From positions 1,317,001 through 1,381,000 of the forward strand of contig NC_081828.1 in the NCBI RefSeq assembly GCF_030867095.1: a stretch of DNA of 64,000 nt, given 5' to 3'. Source of the stretch: Alligator mississippiensis. Its lineage: Eukaryota > Chordata > Crocodylia > Alligatoridae. Each line of letters begins with the position of its first letter. The stretch's first letter is position 1. The notes under the pieces were generated by a model. It saw nothing but the letters and a program-made list of their open reading frames with translations, was not told the origin of the DNA and made no database searches. The translations under genes and the position numbers were made by a program. Below, in pieces: positions 31,888 to 40,310 of the stretch.

Positions 31888-34730
31888 GCTGCCGCGGCCA
31901 CTGCGTAGAAGGGAGGAAACGGGTCGCCGCAGCGCCGGGAGCAGGCCATGGGGCAGCCCCCACGGGGTCCCAGGAAACAACGACACAGCCGGGTGCTCCG
32001 GGCGGATTCCCTGGATTGCCAGGCCGCGCCAACACCGTACCCGCTGTGCCCAGCCCAGGGGCTGCCGGCGGGAGCCGGGGGTGCGTCTGTGAGGGCAGCC
32101 CTCGAACTCAGCACCGCAGACAGGACGTCTGCATCTGGAACTGCATGGCGAGGACTCCGGAGGGTCCGTGAGCCAGACAACTCGTGCCAAACCCAGCGGC
32201 GCTGCCCAGGCAGCAGCGCTGAATGTACCAAGTATTATTTCCTCCCCCCCCAAAAAAACTGCTGCTGAATCATGTGACAAGCAGAGCCAGACTGTGCTCT
32301 GCCTGCCTGGGAGACTGCCCATCCGACCCAGACTGGACTCTTGGTGCTGCTACAGTTGGAGGGGACGCGGGGAGATCCTGGGTGGAGCTGAGCGGGGCTA
32401 GCTTGTCTGCGCTCTCCCTGCTCCCCGCGGAGGCAGCCGCGTTCCCACAGCTGCTCGCTTGGACCTGGCTTTGCTCTGGCCTGCCCAGTGGCCAGGTCTC
32501 CCCTGCCCCAGCTGCGATGGCACGAAGGACCCTGGGTCATTGCGCTGCGGGGCTGCCGTGGGTGCGGCATGGGGGCAGGGACCGCGGGCAGCCTGGATCT
32601 CAGCGTCTCGGAGCAGCGTGGTGCTTTGGCTCTGCGGGGGCGTAATTTATTTTTGCAAGCGAGTCTAACATCGCGCTGAGCCACAGCTTTGCTACGTGTC
32701 CAGGGCAAGTGCCACACACCTGGGCTTGTGTAGCCCCCCCAGCTCATCCCCTGTCTGCCTCCGCAATGTCGGCTGGGGGGGGGTCTGCTGGGGGGCGGTT
32801 GGGAACCTCGGCATGTCCTCATCCCTTCCCTAGGTAAACGGCTTGCCTTGCCTCCACGCCTCGTGGCCTGAGGTGGGGGCGGGCAGGTCGTCCGTCGCGT
32901 GTCCCCCAGTGTCCTGGGAGGTGACTCCAGCCACGGGGAACTGTCCTGGGAAGGGGTGCTCGGAGCAGAGCCCCCAACAGCTGCCCCTGCCCCGGCCCCA
33001 CTCATCCCCCTGCTTCCCCCCGGGGTTGGGGCCAAGCGTGCAGTCAGGTACAGAACTAGGAGCAAACGGTACGAGCGCCTCAAGGTACGGCCAGGGATGT
33101 CTCAGGTGGGTGTGGCAGCCCCAGGGCCGAGCCGGGGCGCGTCCAGCCTGCTGGGACCTTCCCCTTCCAGTCCTGAGGAACCAGAGGAGCTAGAAACCCC
33201 CTGTAGGGCTCACCAGGCCTGGTGGAGCAGGCGTCTGGGCCTGTCTGCCTTCCCCTGCGAGCAGCCCCTTGCCTGCCCCTTCCCTTCCCCAGGGACCAGG
33301 CAGCTCGGTGCCCCCAGCGCGTCCCTGGGGGCAGAGCAGGCAACCCCTGCCCCGGCCGGGGCAGGTGCACTGGCTCAGGTGGGCAGAGCTTGCCAGCAGC
33401 AGCCTGTCTGCTGGCAGCGGGCTCCGGGGCTGGGGCTGGGGCTGTGCTTCCCTCCCCTCCATGGCCAGGGCTTGACCTGGACGTGGAGGGCAGCTGCGCA
33501 GCACCTTGCCAAGGCCGGTGGTGGCTTCATGCCAGCCCTCGGCCCCCCCAGACCCCGATGGGGCAGCACGGACTCCGGGAGTGAGCAGTCTCCAGGGCTT
33601 GTCCAGGGACTGAGGTGCCCCCCTTCCCTGTTGCAGTGCCAGCTGGCTCCTGGGGCCGGCAGAAGCAAGCAGCCGGTGTCACCGAGCTCCCCATGAGCTC
33701 ACCTGACTTCTTGGCTCCGTGCGGCTGCCCACACCCTGCACCACCATCCTCCCCGAGCAGCAGCCACCTCCAGTCCCCCGTGCCCATTGCCAGCAAGAGG
33801 GCCTGTGCCCTCCCCTGGCCCCCGGGCTCTGCCCCACTGGCCTCCCAAGGGTGGGATCCAGAGCCCAAGGTCCAACCCACAGCCCTGGGCTCTGTCTCTC
33901 TGGCGCGGGTGCCAGGGCCGTGCAGGCAAGAGGGGGCTCCAGAAAGGCAGCTGTTGCCTGGAGCAGGCGGCCTGTCTTGAGGAGCCCGTACCCTGGTGCT
34001 GCTGCAGCTCGTCCTGACCCCCTGGGCAGAGCTCGCTGCTGGTCCTGGCTTGGACCTCGGCTGTGGGCCCTGCCCTGCCCGCGACCCAGGGCTGGGTGCA
34101 GGTGCTGCGGGGACCCCCTGGAGCGAGCTCTGGGCAGGAACCTCAGGCCAAGCCGTGGGCCAGGGCAGGGAGTGGGCTCCTGGGCTCTGAGCTCAGCAGC
34201 TGCAAGAAGCCAGCGCCTGCCCTGCTCCCTCGCCCGGCCCGAGTGCTGCAGAGAAGAAGCCGCAGGCGCGGCGGAGCAGCTCCTGCCCAGGGCTGTGGTG
34301 CGGGGGCCCCGGCGTGGCGGGCGCTGTCGGAACGGGGCCGGACGTGCTGGCACCTGGGACGTGGCAGCGCCTGGCCTCGTCCTTCCTCCGCCTTTCCCTT
34401 CCTGGTGTTCCCGGCCTCCTCTCCCGACTCCTCCGAGCCGAGCCTCAGCTCAGCGACCCCCTGGGTGCGGGGACGGGTCTTGTCCTGGGCAGTGTGCGAA
34501 GGCTGGGGCTGCTGGGACACGGGGAAGGCGGAGGTTGGAAGCCCAGGCCAGGGTCAGAGGGCAGGGCCTCGGCGGCACCTGGACACAGGGAGGGGGGGTT
34601 TTTTAAATAGTTTTAGTTTCTATTTTTTTAAGCCCCCCGCGCCAGGGCAGGCGGGGAAGGGGGCACGAGCGCCTGTGCCCAGCTTGTGTCCTGTGGTCCC
34701 GGGAGCAATAAAGCTGTGTGATGAGCCGCC
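31888..34730 (+). other. ST3GAL3: ST3GAL3 3' UTR (inferred)
   Basis: No AATAAA was seen between the stop codon and 34707, so the 3' UTR probably extends about 2.8 kb. A T-rich patch lies at 34598-34633. The interval is GC-rich and has several long open frames on both strands that look like composition shadows. An earlier non-canonical poly(A) site cannot be excluded. Confidence 0.5.
34707..34712 (+). terminator. ST3GAL3: poly(A) signal AATAAA, probably ST3GAL3
   Basis: AATAAA followed by a TGTGTGATGAG stretch that could act as the downstream GU-rich element. It lies just before the ARTN CpG island. Confidence 0.65.
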
Positions 34731-35050
34731 CCGTCTCTGCCTCCTGCTTGCCCGGCTGGGGGGGCGCCTGCCCCATCGTGGCCCTCGCGCGCCAGCGGCG
34801 GGGTCGGCCAGGCTGCCCCCCCGGGGGCCCCGGGTCGGGCTGCCCCGCAGCAAGGGGGTCCCGGGCGCCCGCGCCCCTGCCCCTGCCCCGCGACAGCCCC
34901 GGGACGGCGCGGCCGGGACGTGCCCCGGGCAGGGGGCGGCGGGCCGGGGGCGGGCCCGGCCGGGTGTCCGTCCCGCCCGCCCGGCGGCCCCGCCCCGGGA
35001 TCAGGTGACGGCGGAGGCTGGAGCCGACACCGCCGCGGCCGGGCCGGGAG

Positions 35051-35081
35051 GATGGAGCCGGCTCCCGCCCGCCCCGCCCGG
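35051..35081 (+). other. ARTN: candidate ARTN 5' exon end with upstream ATG
   Basis: An ATG (GGATGGAGCCGG) is followed 30 bases later by a consensus donor, CCCGGTGAGTGC. If spliced to the exon at 37765 this ATG would be out of frame with ARTN, making it an upstream open frame. This is inferred from splice-site match only. Confidence 0.35.
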
Positions 35082-35223
35082 TGAGTGCTGCCCGCGGCCG
35101 GCCGGGGCGGGGGGACCGGGGCCGGCGCCGGGCACCGCTCCGCCGGGCTCTGCCCCGTGTCCGCCCGCGCGTCCCGCCGCCGCCCGCCCTGCCTGCCCGC
35201 GGGTCCCGCCGGGGACCGGTCCC

Positions 35224-35280
35224 ATGCGGCGGCGGCGGCGGCGGCGGCGGCCGCGCCCGGACCAGGGGCCGCGCCGGTGA
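35224..35280 (+). other. short polyarginine upstream frame over a CGG repeat
   Basis: ATG is followed at once by eight CGG codons, then PRPDQGPRR and TGA. The TGA is part of a consensus donor GTGAGT. It lies in the ARTN CpG island. Whether it is transcribed or translated cannot be told. Confidence 0.3.
35227..35250 (+). repeat. (CGG)8 microsatellite
   Basis: Eight perfect CGG units in the CpG island. Repeats of this kind in 5' regions are often length-polymorphic. Confidence 0.95.
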
Positions 35281-35941
35281 GTGCGGGACGGGACGGGACG
35301 GGGCGGGACGGGGCGGGGGGACCGCGACCGGCCCCTGCGCCCGGGGTCCCTGCCCGCCGCCGGCCGGGGCCGGGGCAGGTGCCCGTCGGGGGATGCTCTG
35401 AGCCGTCCGGAGCCGCGTCCCGCGCCCGCCCGGTCCCTGCCTGCCCCGCCGCCACCGCGGGGACGAGCCGGCCCCGACGCGGACCCCCCCTCCCCGGGCT
35501 GCCGCTGCCCCGCGCCGCGTCCCTGCCGCCCCCGCCACCGGGAGCGCCCCGAGCCGGCCGCGCTTGCCGGGGCGGCGCGGGCAGCGGGGCTCGGCGGCCG
35601 GACGGCACCTCGGGCAAAGAGCCGAGCTCCGGCCAGCGGCGCCCCGTGCTGCGGAGGGCGTGCGGGCAGGGCCGGGGCCGGGGCCGGGGTGGCCCCGTGT
35701 GCAGCCCCGCGCCGGCATCCCCCGGGCCCTTGCCCCTCGCCGCTGGCTGCAGAGCGGCCGGGCCCGACGCCCCGGGCCGGGGGCAGTGCCCTGGGGCCGG
35801 GCAGCGCACGGCCGGTCTGTGCTGCCCCCCGATGGGGTCGGGACGCACTGCAGCTCCGCGCCGCGACCGCGGGATCGGGCCCAGTGTCCCCAGCCCCGGG
35901 CACCGGGCAGCCCGGCCGCCCTGGGGACAGCCCTGTCCCCC

Positions 35942-35971
35942 GCGCTGCGCTGCGCTGCGCTGCGCTGCGCT
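35942..35971 (+). repeat. (GCGCT)6 microsatellite
   Basis: Six perfect copies of a 5-bp unit within the CpG island. Confidence 0.95.
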
Positions 35972-36149
35972 GCACGGGCCCCCAGCCCGGGACAGGATCG
36001 GGGCCCTGACGGAGCTGCCTGGCCGGAGCCCTCGCTCCTGCCTGCGCGCTCTGCTGCCCTCGGGCTCGGCCCCAGACCCCCGTCCCCCGGGGTTGCTGGC
36101 AGAGCCTGGGACGAGGGGACGTGGAGCTGAGGGTCTAGGCAAAGCTTTC

Positions 36150-36345
36150 TCCCGAGGAGGGTGGGGAAGCGCTGGAACAGGCTGCCCCGAGTGGCGGTGC
36201 AGCCTCCATCCTTGCAGGTGTTGAAGCCCCGGGTAGACAAAGCCGTGGCTGGGATGCTGTAGTCGGGGCTGGCCCTGCTTGGAGCAGGGGTTGGACTAGA
36301 TGTGACCCCCGGAGGTCCCTTCCCGCCCTCGTTTTCCTAGGAGTC
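36150..36345 (+). mobile_element. CR1 3'-end fragment
   Basis: Reading plus, GGTGGGGAAGCGCTGGAACAG and the frame WNRLPRVAVQP...LQVLKPRVDKAVAGM correspond to the CR1 C-terminus (VWNGLP...VFKRRLD.H..G). The 3' tail GGGGTTGGACTAGATGTGAC and GAGGTCCCTTCCCGCCCT follows. It is diverged and truncated on the left. Confidence 0.8.
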
Positions 36346-37764
36346 AGCTGCCTGCTGGGGCCGGGGGTGCGGACGGCTCACGGCCACGTGGGGCAGGTGG
36401 CTCTGGTGCGTGGCCAGGGGCTGGACGGGGCGTGGGGCAGCGTGCAAGTGACCCCGAGACCAAGCCGGGAGGCCTGGCCTGGCTGGTGGGAGCTGCACGC
36501 CCGGGGCTGGAGCCGGGTTGCAGGTTGTCGGTGGGGAAGGGGCGGCAGCAGGCCGGCGGGCTCTGCGCACTGGGGGGAGTCCCCACAGGTCGGCTCTGGG
36601 GGCCGGGTGGAAGGGCTGCACCAGCCGGTCCCCGGGGGCCGGGGCTACAGGGGCAGGCACCAGGGGTGGGGCTTCCCAGCGGCCTGCTGGCTTGGCGCCT
36701 GGCACGTGCCTGGCCTGGCCGGCGTCCCGCCCTGCCGAGCTGCGGCCGAGGGGCTGGGAGCCGTGTCTGCGAGCACGGGGGAGGCTGGGCCTGGCTCCCC
36801 CTTGCAGGGCCTAGCACCAGCTGCGCAGACACACGGGTGGGAGCTCCCTCTGCCCACCCCAGATACCACGCTGCCCAGCCTCCCCTGCGCAGGGCTGGGA
36901 GTGGCAGGCGGCTCGGGGCACGGAGCAGGGGCAGCAGGATGCTTTGCGGATGCTCCTGCTCTGGCCCTGCCCGGGGAGGCTGCTCCGACCCGAGCCCGGT
37001 GGGAGCAGACGTGCCGCTGGGCACTGGGCCGCGGCACTTGGGGGCAGGCAGCTGGGAACCGGGAGCTCTGGCACTGGGTGCCACTCGCTCGTCCCCCAGC
37101 AAAAGTGGGGCCAGCTCGGGACACCTGGGTTTGGGGGGCTGCACAGCACTGCCCCCACCCCCCATACAGCCCCCAGGAGGGGGAGAGCTCGGCCCCTGTG
37201 CCGCCCGGCGCCTGGGGGCACAAGGGCTCCAGGCCCTGGAGGGAGGGAGCCAGCCCTGCCCCAGCAGTGTCCCAGACCCCCTTTCCCCGGCTCTCTCCAG
37301 CGCCAGTCTCTCCGCGGGCCCCAGCGGCACAGGGCAAGGCCACGGAGTCGGGACCCGCGCTCATGCTCCAGGGTCACCGAGATCGGGCTCCCACCAGGAA
37401 CTGGGGAACTTTCCCAGGGCCGCGCCATGGGGAAAGGGCCCCTCTGCCACACACGGGGCTGCCCCACAGCACGTTCCCAGCCCCCTGGAGGAGAAGGGCC
37501 TGGGCCAGGCGTGGGTCTGATCCCTGGCGCTTGCCTCTTGCAGGAGGGGAGGTGCCCGACCACCTGTGCCTGCAGCCCCACATGGCGCCAGCAAGAAGAG
37601 CTGGGCGGGGAGCGGGTGGGGGCAGGATCTCCAGCCCTGGACCAGATCTGGGGGCTGGTGGCCGTGCTGGGCAGGGGGGAGCTTGCTGGGGCCAGCCCAG
37701 TGCAGGGGTCCCCCCCTGTGCCGGGTGCGAGGCGCCAGCCCCTGAACCGCGGCTCTGTTTGCAG
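36346..37764. other. ARTN: ARTN 5' region or intron, nothing recognised
   Basis: GC-rich sequence between the CR1 fragment and the first coding exon. A continuous plus frame runs through it into ARTN, but the pyrimidine tract and CAG before 37765 show that it is intron. Confidence 0.55.
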
Positions 37765-37853
37765 CCAGGATGGAGCGGAGCACGGGGGGCCCTGCGCGGA
37801 CGCTTGCCGGACCAGCCACCCCCTCCTGGGGAGCCCCACGCCCCACGCCCAGG
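37765..37853 (+). CDS. ARTN: ARTN, coding exon 1 (start codon at 37770)
   Basis: The acceptor TTTGCAG precedes CCAGG-ATG, a good start context (CCAGGATGG). The exon encodes 28 residues, MERSTGGPARTLAGPATPSW and on to RPTPR, then a GTGAGT donor in phase 0. In length and position it matches the hydrophilic N-terminal lead of human artemin before the signal anchor. Artemin is a secreted GDNF-family ligand that signals through GFRA3 and RET to sympathetic and sensory neurons. The sequence of this exon alone is poorly conserved; assignment rests on splicing in frame to the next two exons. Confidence 0.85.
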
Positions 37854-38137
37854 GTGAGTCCGGTCCCGCGCGGTGGGGGCATGATGGGCAGCGCAGCCGG
37901 GGACACGGCCTAGAGGGCCCCCGCCCCAGGCAGTTGTGGAGCAGGGACCTAATCCCAAACCCGACTGCCTCCCTGCGTGCACCAGGCCCCCAGCCTGTGC
38001 ACCCTGAGCCCCCTCCGCTAGGGCAGGAGCGGGGCTGGGTTTGGGGTGAGGGGCCCTTGTCCAGGCTGCTCTCCCGCTTGGAGCGGCCTGCTGTGCCCCC
38101 GTGCCGGGCCCTGACCCGGCGCCGTGCTGCGTTGCAG

Positions 38138-38327
38138 GAGGGGGTGTTGTGGAGCGCCCTGGCCGTGCTGTCGCTGCTGGCCGGGCTGGCCACGGGCACC
38201 CTGCAGACCTGGCATCACAACCGCAGCCTGGGCGCCGCCCCCACGCCTGGGGGGCTGCGCTCCCCCAGCTCCGGCGAAGACGACAGCACGGAGCCGCCGC
38301 TCGCCACGGCCTGGAGCCAGCTGTACG
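38138..38327 (+). CDS. ARTN: ARTN, coding exon 2 (signal segment and pro-region)
   Basis: It encodes residues 29-91 plus one base of codon 92. Residues about 30-47 (GVLWSALAVLSLLAGLATG) are a hydrophobic signal segment. The pro-region follows, with a possible N-glycosylation site, N56 (NRS). The acceptor is TTGCAG and the donor GTAGGT, leaving phase 1. The neighbouring exons use phases that fit exactly (TAC G|GG GAC). Confidence 0.92.
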
Positions 38328-38546
38328 GTAGGTGCCGGCGCGGGCGGGGAGACCCCTGTGCGGGCTGGGGAGAGGGGGTGGAGGGGCCTGGTTGCACTCC
38401 CAGAGGCCCCAGCACCGAGCTCTGCCTCTTCCCAGACCCGTGGCTGGTGCCGTGGCCTGTGGCCGGCGCTGCGTCAGCCGTGGAGCCCGGCCCCCGAGCG
38501 GGGAAGCCCAGGCCCCCGGGGCTGACGCCACGTCCGGTGTTCGCAG

Positions 38547-38983
38547 GGGACAACGTGACGGCGGGGGCCCCGGGCGAGGCCCAGCTGGCCGAGGACCTGC
38601 TGCTGCGGGCCGAGCGCTCGCCCCTGGCTCCCGCCCGGGCCGAGAAGGCCCGCAAGAAGCCGGGCCAGGGCGGCCGGGGCCGCAACTGCCACATCCGCAG
38701 CCTGATGGTGAAGGTGCGGGACCTGGGGCTGGGCTTCAACTCGGACGAGATCGTGCTGTTCAAGTACTGCAGCGGGTCGTGCCACCGCGCCCGCACCAAC
38801 TACGACCTGACGCTGGCCAGCCTGCTGCGGCAGCAGGTCATCGCGCCCCGGCCGCAGGACCGCGTGGTCAGCCACCCCTGCTGCCGGCCCACGCGCTACG
38901 AGGCCGTCTCCTTCATGGACGTGCAGAACACGTGGCAGACGGTGGAGAAGCTCTCGGCCGCCGAGTGCAGCTGCATCGGCTGA
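38547..38983 (+). CDS. ARTN: ARTN, coding exon 3 (mature artemin)
   Basis: It encodes residues 92-236 and TGA, giving a 236-residue precursor (human is 220). A second glycosylation site is N94 (NVT). RAER at 112-115 is a minimal furin-type site at the place of the human RAAR site. The basic stretch at 121-138 fits the heparin-binding N-terminus of artemin. All seven TGF-beta-superfamily cysteines are present at 139, 166, 170, 203, 204, 232 and 234. The family motifs YCSGSC, HPCCRPTRYEAVSFMD and CSCIG are clear, so the protein should dimerise and bind GFRA3. Identification is secure. Confidence 0.98.
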
Positions 38984-39236
38984 GCGGCCCCCGCGGTGCC
39001 AAAGTCCCCTAGGCGCGAGAGGAGTGCCCGCAGCCACGGGCCCCCGGACCACGCTGCATGCTGCGCGCGCCACGTGCACCCACGGAGACCGCGGCACGTC
39101 CGCCCGGGCGGGGCGGGGCGACCGTCGCGGCGCCCATCTGCCGGACGTGGGGCCGGTGCTGCGTGCCCGCTGCCAGCGTGGCCGGGGTGGTGCAGTGTGG
39201 GCACACGCCAGGGCGGGCACCCCCTGCCCCGCACCA

Positions 39237-39268
39237 ACTATTTATTACTCTAAGTTATTTATTTATTG
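39237..39268 (+). promoter_or_regulatory. ARTN: AU-rich element in ARTN 3' UTR
   Basis: ACTATTTATTACTC and then TTATTTATTTATT (39255-39267) give overlapping ATTTA pentamers and the UUAUUUAWW nonamer. Such elements bind ZFP36 or HuR proteins and control mRNA stability. They stand out against flanking DNA that is mostly G and C. Confidence 0.75.
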
Positions 39269-39380
39269 TCCGCGAGCGGCGCCGGCCCGTGCCGTGGGGC
39301 TGGCGCCCGTCCCCGCGCCCCCTTTTGTATCGCAGCCGCGGGATAAACTCTATTTTTGTACAGCCGCCGGTTCCCGCAGC

Positions 39381-39386
39381 AATAAA
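39381..39386 (+). terminator. ARTN: ARTN poly(A) signal AATAAA
   Basis: Canonical hexamer about 400 bases after the stop codon, followed by GC-rich promoter sequence of IPO13. Confidence 0.85.
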
Positions 39387-39456
39387 GCGGCCAGCCGGGT
39401 CCGGCCTCCGCGCCTCTCTCCGGGCACGTGCGCCCGCCTGCAGCGCCGCCGCCGGG

Positions 39457-39471
39457 CCGCCAGGGGGCGCC
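39457..39471 (+). promoter_or_regulatory. CTCF-like motif
   Basis: CCGCCAGGGGGCGCC matches the CTCF core well. It lies between the ARTN poly(A) signal and the IPO13 promoter, a place suited to an insulator. Confidence 0.6.
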
Positions 39472-39485
39472 GGGCCGCGCCGCGG

Positions 39486-39504
39486 ACTACACCTCCCAGC
39501 ATGC
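39486..39504 (+). promoter_or_regulatory. IPO13: ZNF143/THAP11-type promoter motif
   Basis: ACTACACCTCCCAGCATGC is a near match to the ACTACAATTCCCAGAATGC element bound by ZNF143 (Staf), often with THAP11 and HCFC1, at CpG-island promoters. Confidence 0.7.
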
Positions 39505-39654
39505 TGCGCGGCGCCGGGGGCCTGGCCGCGCCGGGGCTGCCCGCCACGCCGCCTGCGCAGAGCCCCTCCCCCAGCCGGGCGGGCAGCGGCGCGGGCAGCC
39601 CCGCCAGGACCCCTGTCAGTGCGGCCGGCGGCGGCGGCGGGGCAGCAGCGCGGA

Positions 39655-39900
39655 CCCCCCCGCACCGGCACCGACCCCCCCGCGGACCGCCCCCCCCCCC
39701 CCGAGCAGGGACAGGACCCCCAAGGGGGACAGAGCCCCCCAAGAAGAGGGGCAGAACCCCCCCCCGAAGAAAGGACCGCCCCCCCCCCCGAGAAGAGACA
39801 TCTCCCTCAAGGAAGGGACTGATTCCCCCCCCCCAGGGGAGCCCCCCCAGGAAGAGACAGACAGCCCCCCCCCAGGAGGGGCCGCCCCCCCCCGCGATGG
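39655..39900 (+). repeat. poly-C tract array in IPO13 5' leader
   Basis: At least eight runs of 7-13 C are separated by AG-rich spacers of about 15-25 bases (GAAGAGGGGCAGAA-like), forming an imperfect tandem array. The complementary strand could form G-quadruplexes and this strand i-motifs. Confidence 0.85.
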
Positions 39901-39955
39901 CCCGGCGCGGCCCCCCCGCCGCCTGCGCCCTGCCCCTGCGGCGCTGAGCCCAGCC

Positions 39956-40057
39956 ATGGAGCGGCGGGGGGAGCCCGGGCCCCCCACCCCCACCCCCAGC
40001 CCCGCCGCCGTCGCCCCCGCGCCCGCCCTGGACTTCACCGTGGAGAACGTGGAGCAG
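39956..40057 (+). CDS. IPO13: IPO13, coding exon 1
   Basis: ATG in the context CAGCCATGGAG. It encodes residues 1-34: MERRGEP, a proline/alanine-rich lead, then LDFTVENVEQ, which is conserved in human importin-13. GTGAGC donor, phase 0. Importin-13 is a karyopherin-beta receptor that carries UBC9 and the MAGO-Y14 dimer into the nucleus and eIF1A out, with direction set by RanGTP. Confidence 0.96.
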
Positions 40058-40286
40058 GTGAGCCGGGGCCATGGCAGCACACGGGGGGCACCGTGGGGCC
40101 GGGCGAGGGTGCTGTGATGCCGGGGGGGGGGGGAGCCGGGGCCCGGCAGCGAGCTGGAGACGCGCGGCAGTCTTTTAAGCGCAACTTGTGTCGCCCTGCG
40201 CTGCGTTCGGGCCGGGGAGAGGTTCCCGCACTGAACGCCGGCGGGGCTGGCTGGGAGCGCAGCTAGGCCCCGCGGGGCTCGCACGA

Positions 40287-40310
40287 CGAGCGAGCGAGCG
40301 AGCGAGCGAG
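40287..40310 (+). repeat. (CGAG)6 microsatellite
   Basis: Six perfect CGAG units just downstream of IPO13 exon 1. Confidence 0.95.

Larger units (their letters stand above)
34740..36130 (+). promoter_or_regulatory. ARTN: CpG island, ARTN promoter region
   Basis: A very CpG-dense block without TATA and with many GGGCGG (Sp1-type) boxes. Two exon-like ends followed by GTGAGT occur at about 35082 and 35276, so alternative first exons are possible. Tandem repeats: a GGGAC-type run at about 35285-35320, (CGG)8 at 35227-35250 and (GCGCT)6 at 35942-35971. Long frames on both strands, including antisense ones over 500 codons, are explained by base composition. Confidence 0.75.
38984..39400 (+). other. 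ARTN: ARTN 3' UTR
   Basis: A 3' UTR of about 400 bases containing an AU-rich element and ending at AATAAA (39381-39386). A CpG-dense first half passes into a short AT-rich patch. Confidence 0.8.
39387..39955 (+). promoter_or_regulatory. IPO13: IPO13 CpG-island promoter and 5' leader
   Basis: The whole ARTN-IPO13 interval is about 570 bp. It contains a CTCF-like motif, a ZNF143-type motif and a long poly-C leader, with no TATA box. This is the pattern of a housekeeping promoter. The transcription start is probably near or just after 39504, but it cannot be fixed from sequence. Confidence 0.7.

Noticed and set aside
33719-35280. Possible extra gene between ST3GAL3 and ARTN
   Set aside because: Long plus frames exist, but none shows a known domain or convincing exon structure, and the interval is better explained as ST3GAL3 3' UTR followed by the CpG island.
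34603-36240. Antisense open frames of more than 500 codons over the ARTN CpG island
   Set aside because: They are rich in Gly, Pro, Arg and Ala with no domain, occur in several frames at once, and are what extreme GC content produces because stop codons are AT-rich.
36944-37764. Long plus frame running into ARTN from upstream
   Set aside because: A pyrimidine tract with CAG at 37764 and a good start context at 37770 mark the exon start. The upstream part has no similarity to artemin.
39024-39947. Proline-rich frame from the ARTN 3' end into the IPO13 leader
   Set aside because: It crosses the ARTN poly(A) signal and the promoter motifs, and its sequence is simply translated poly-C repeats.
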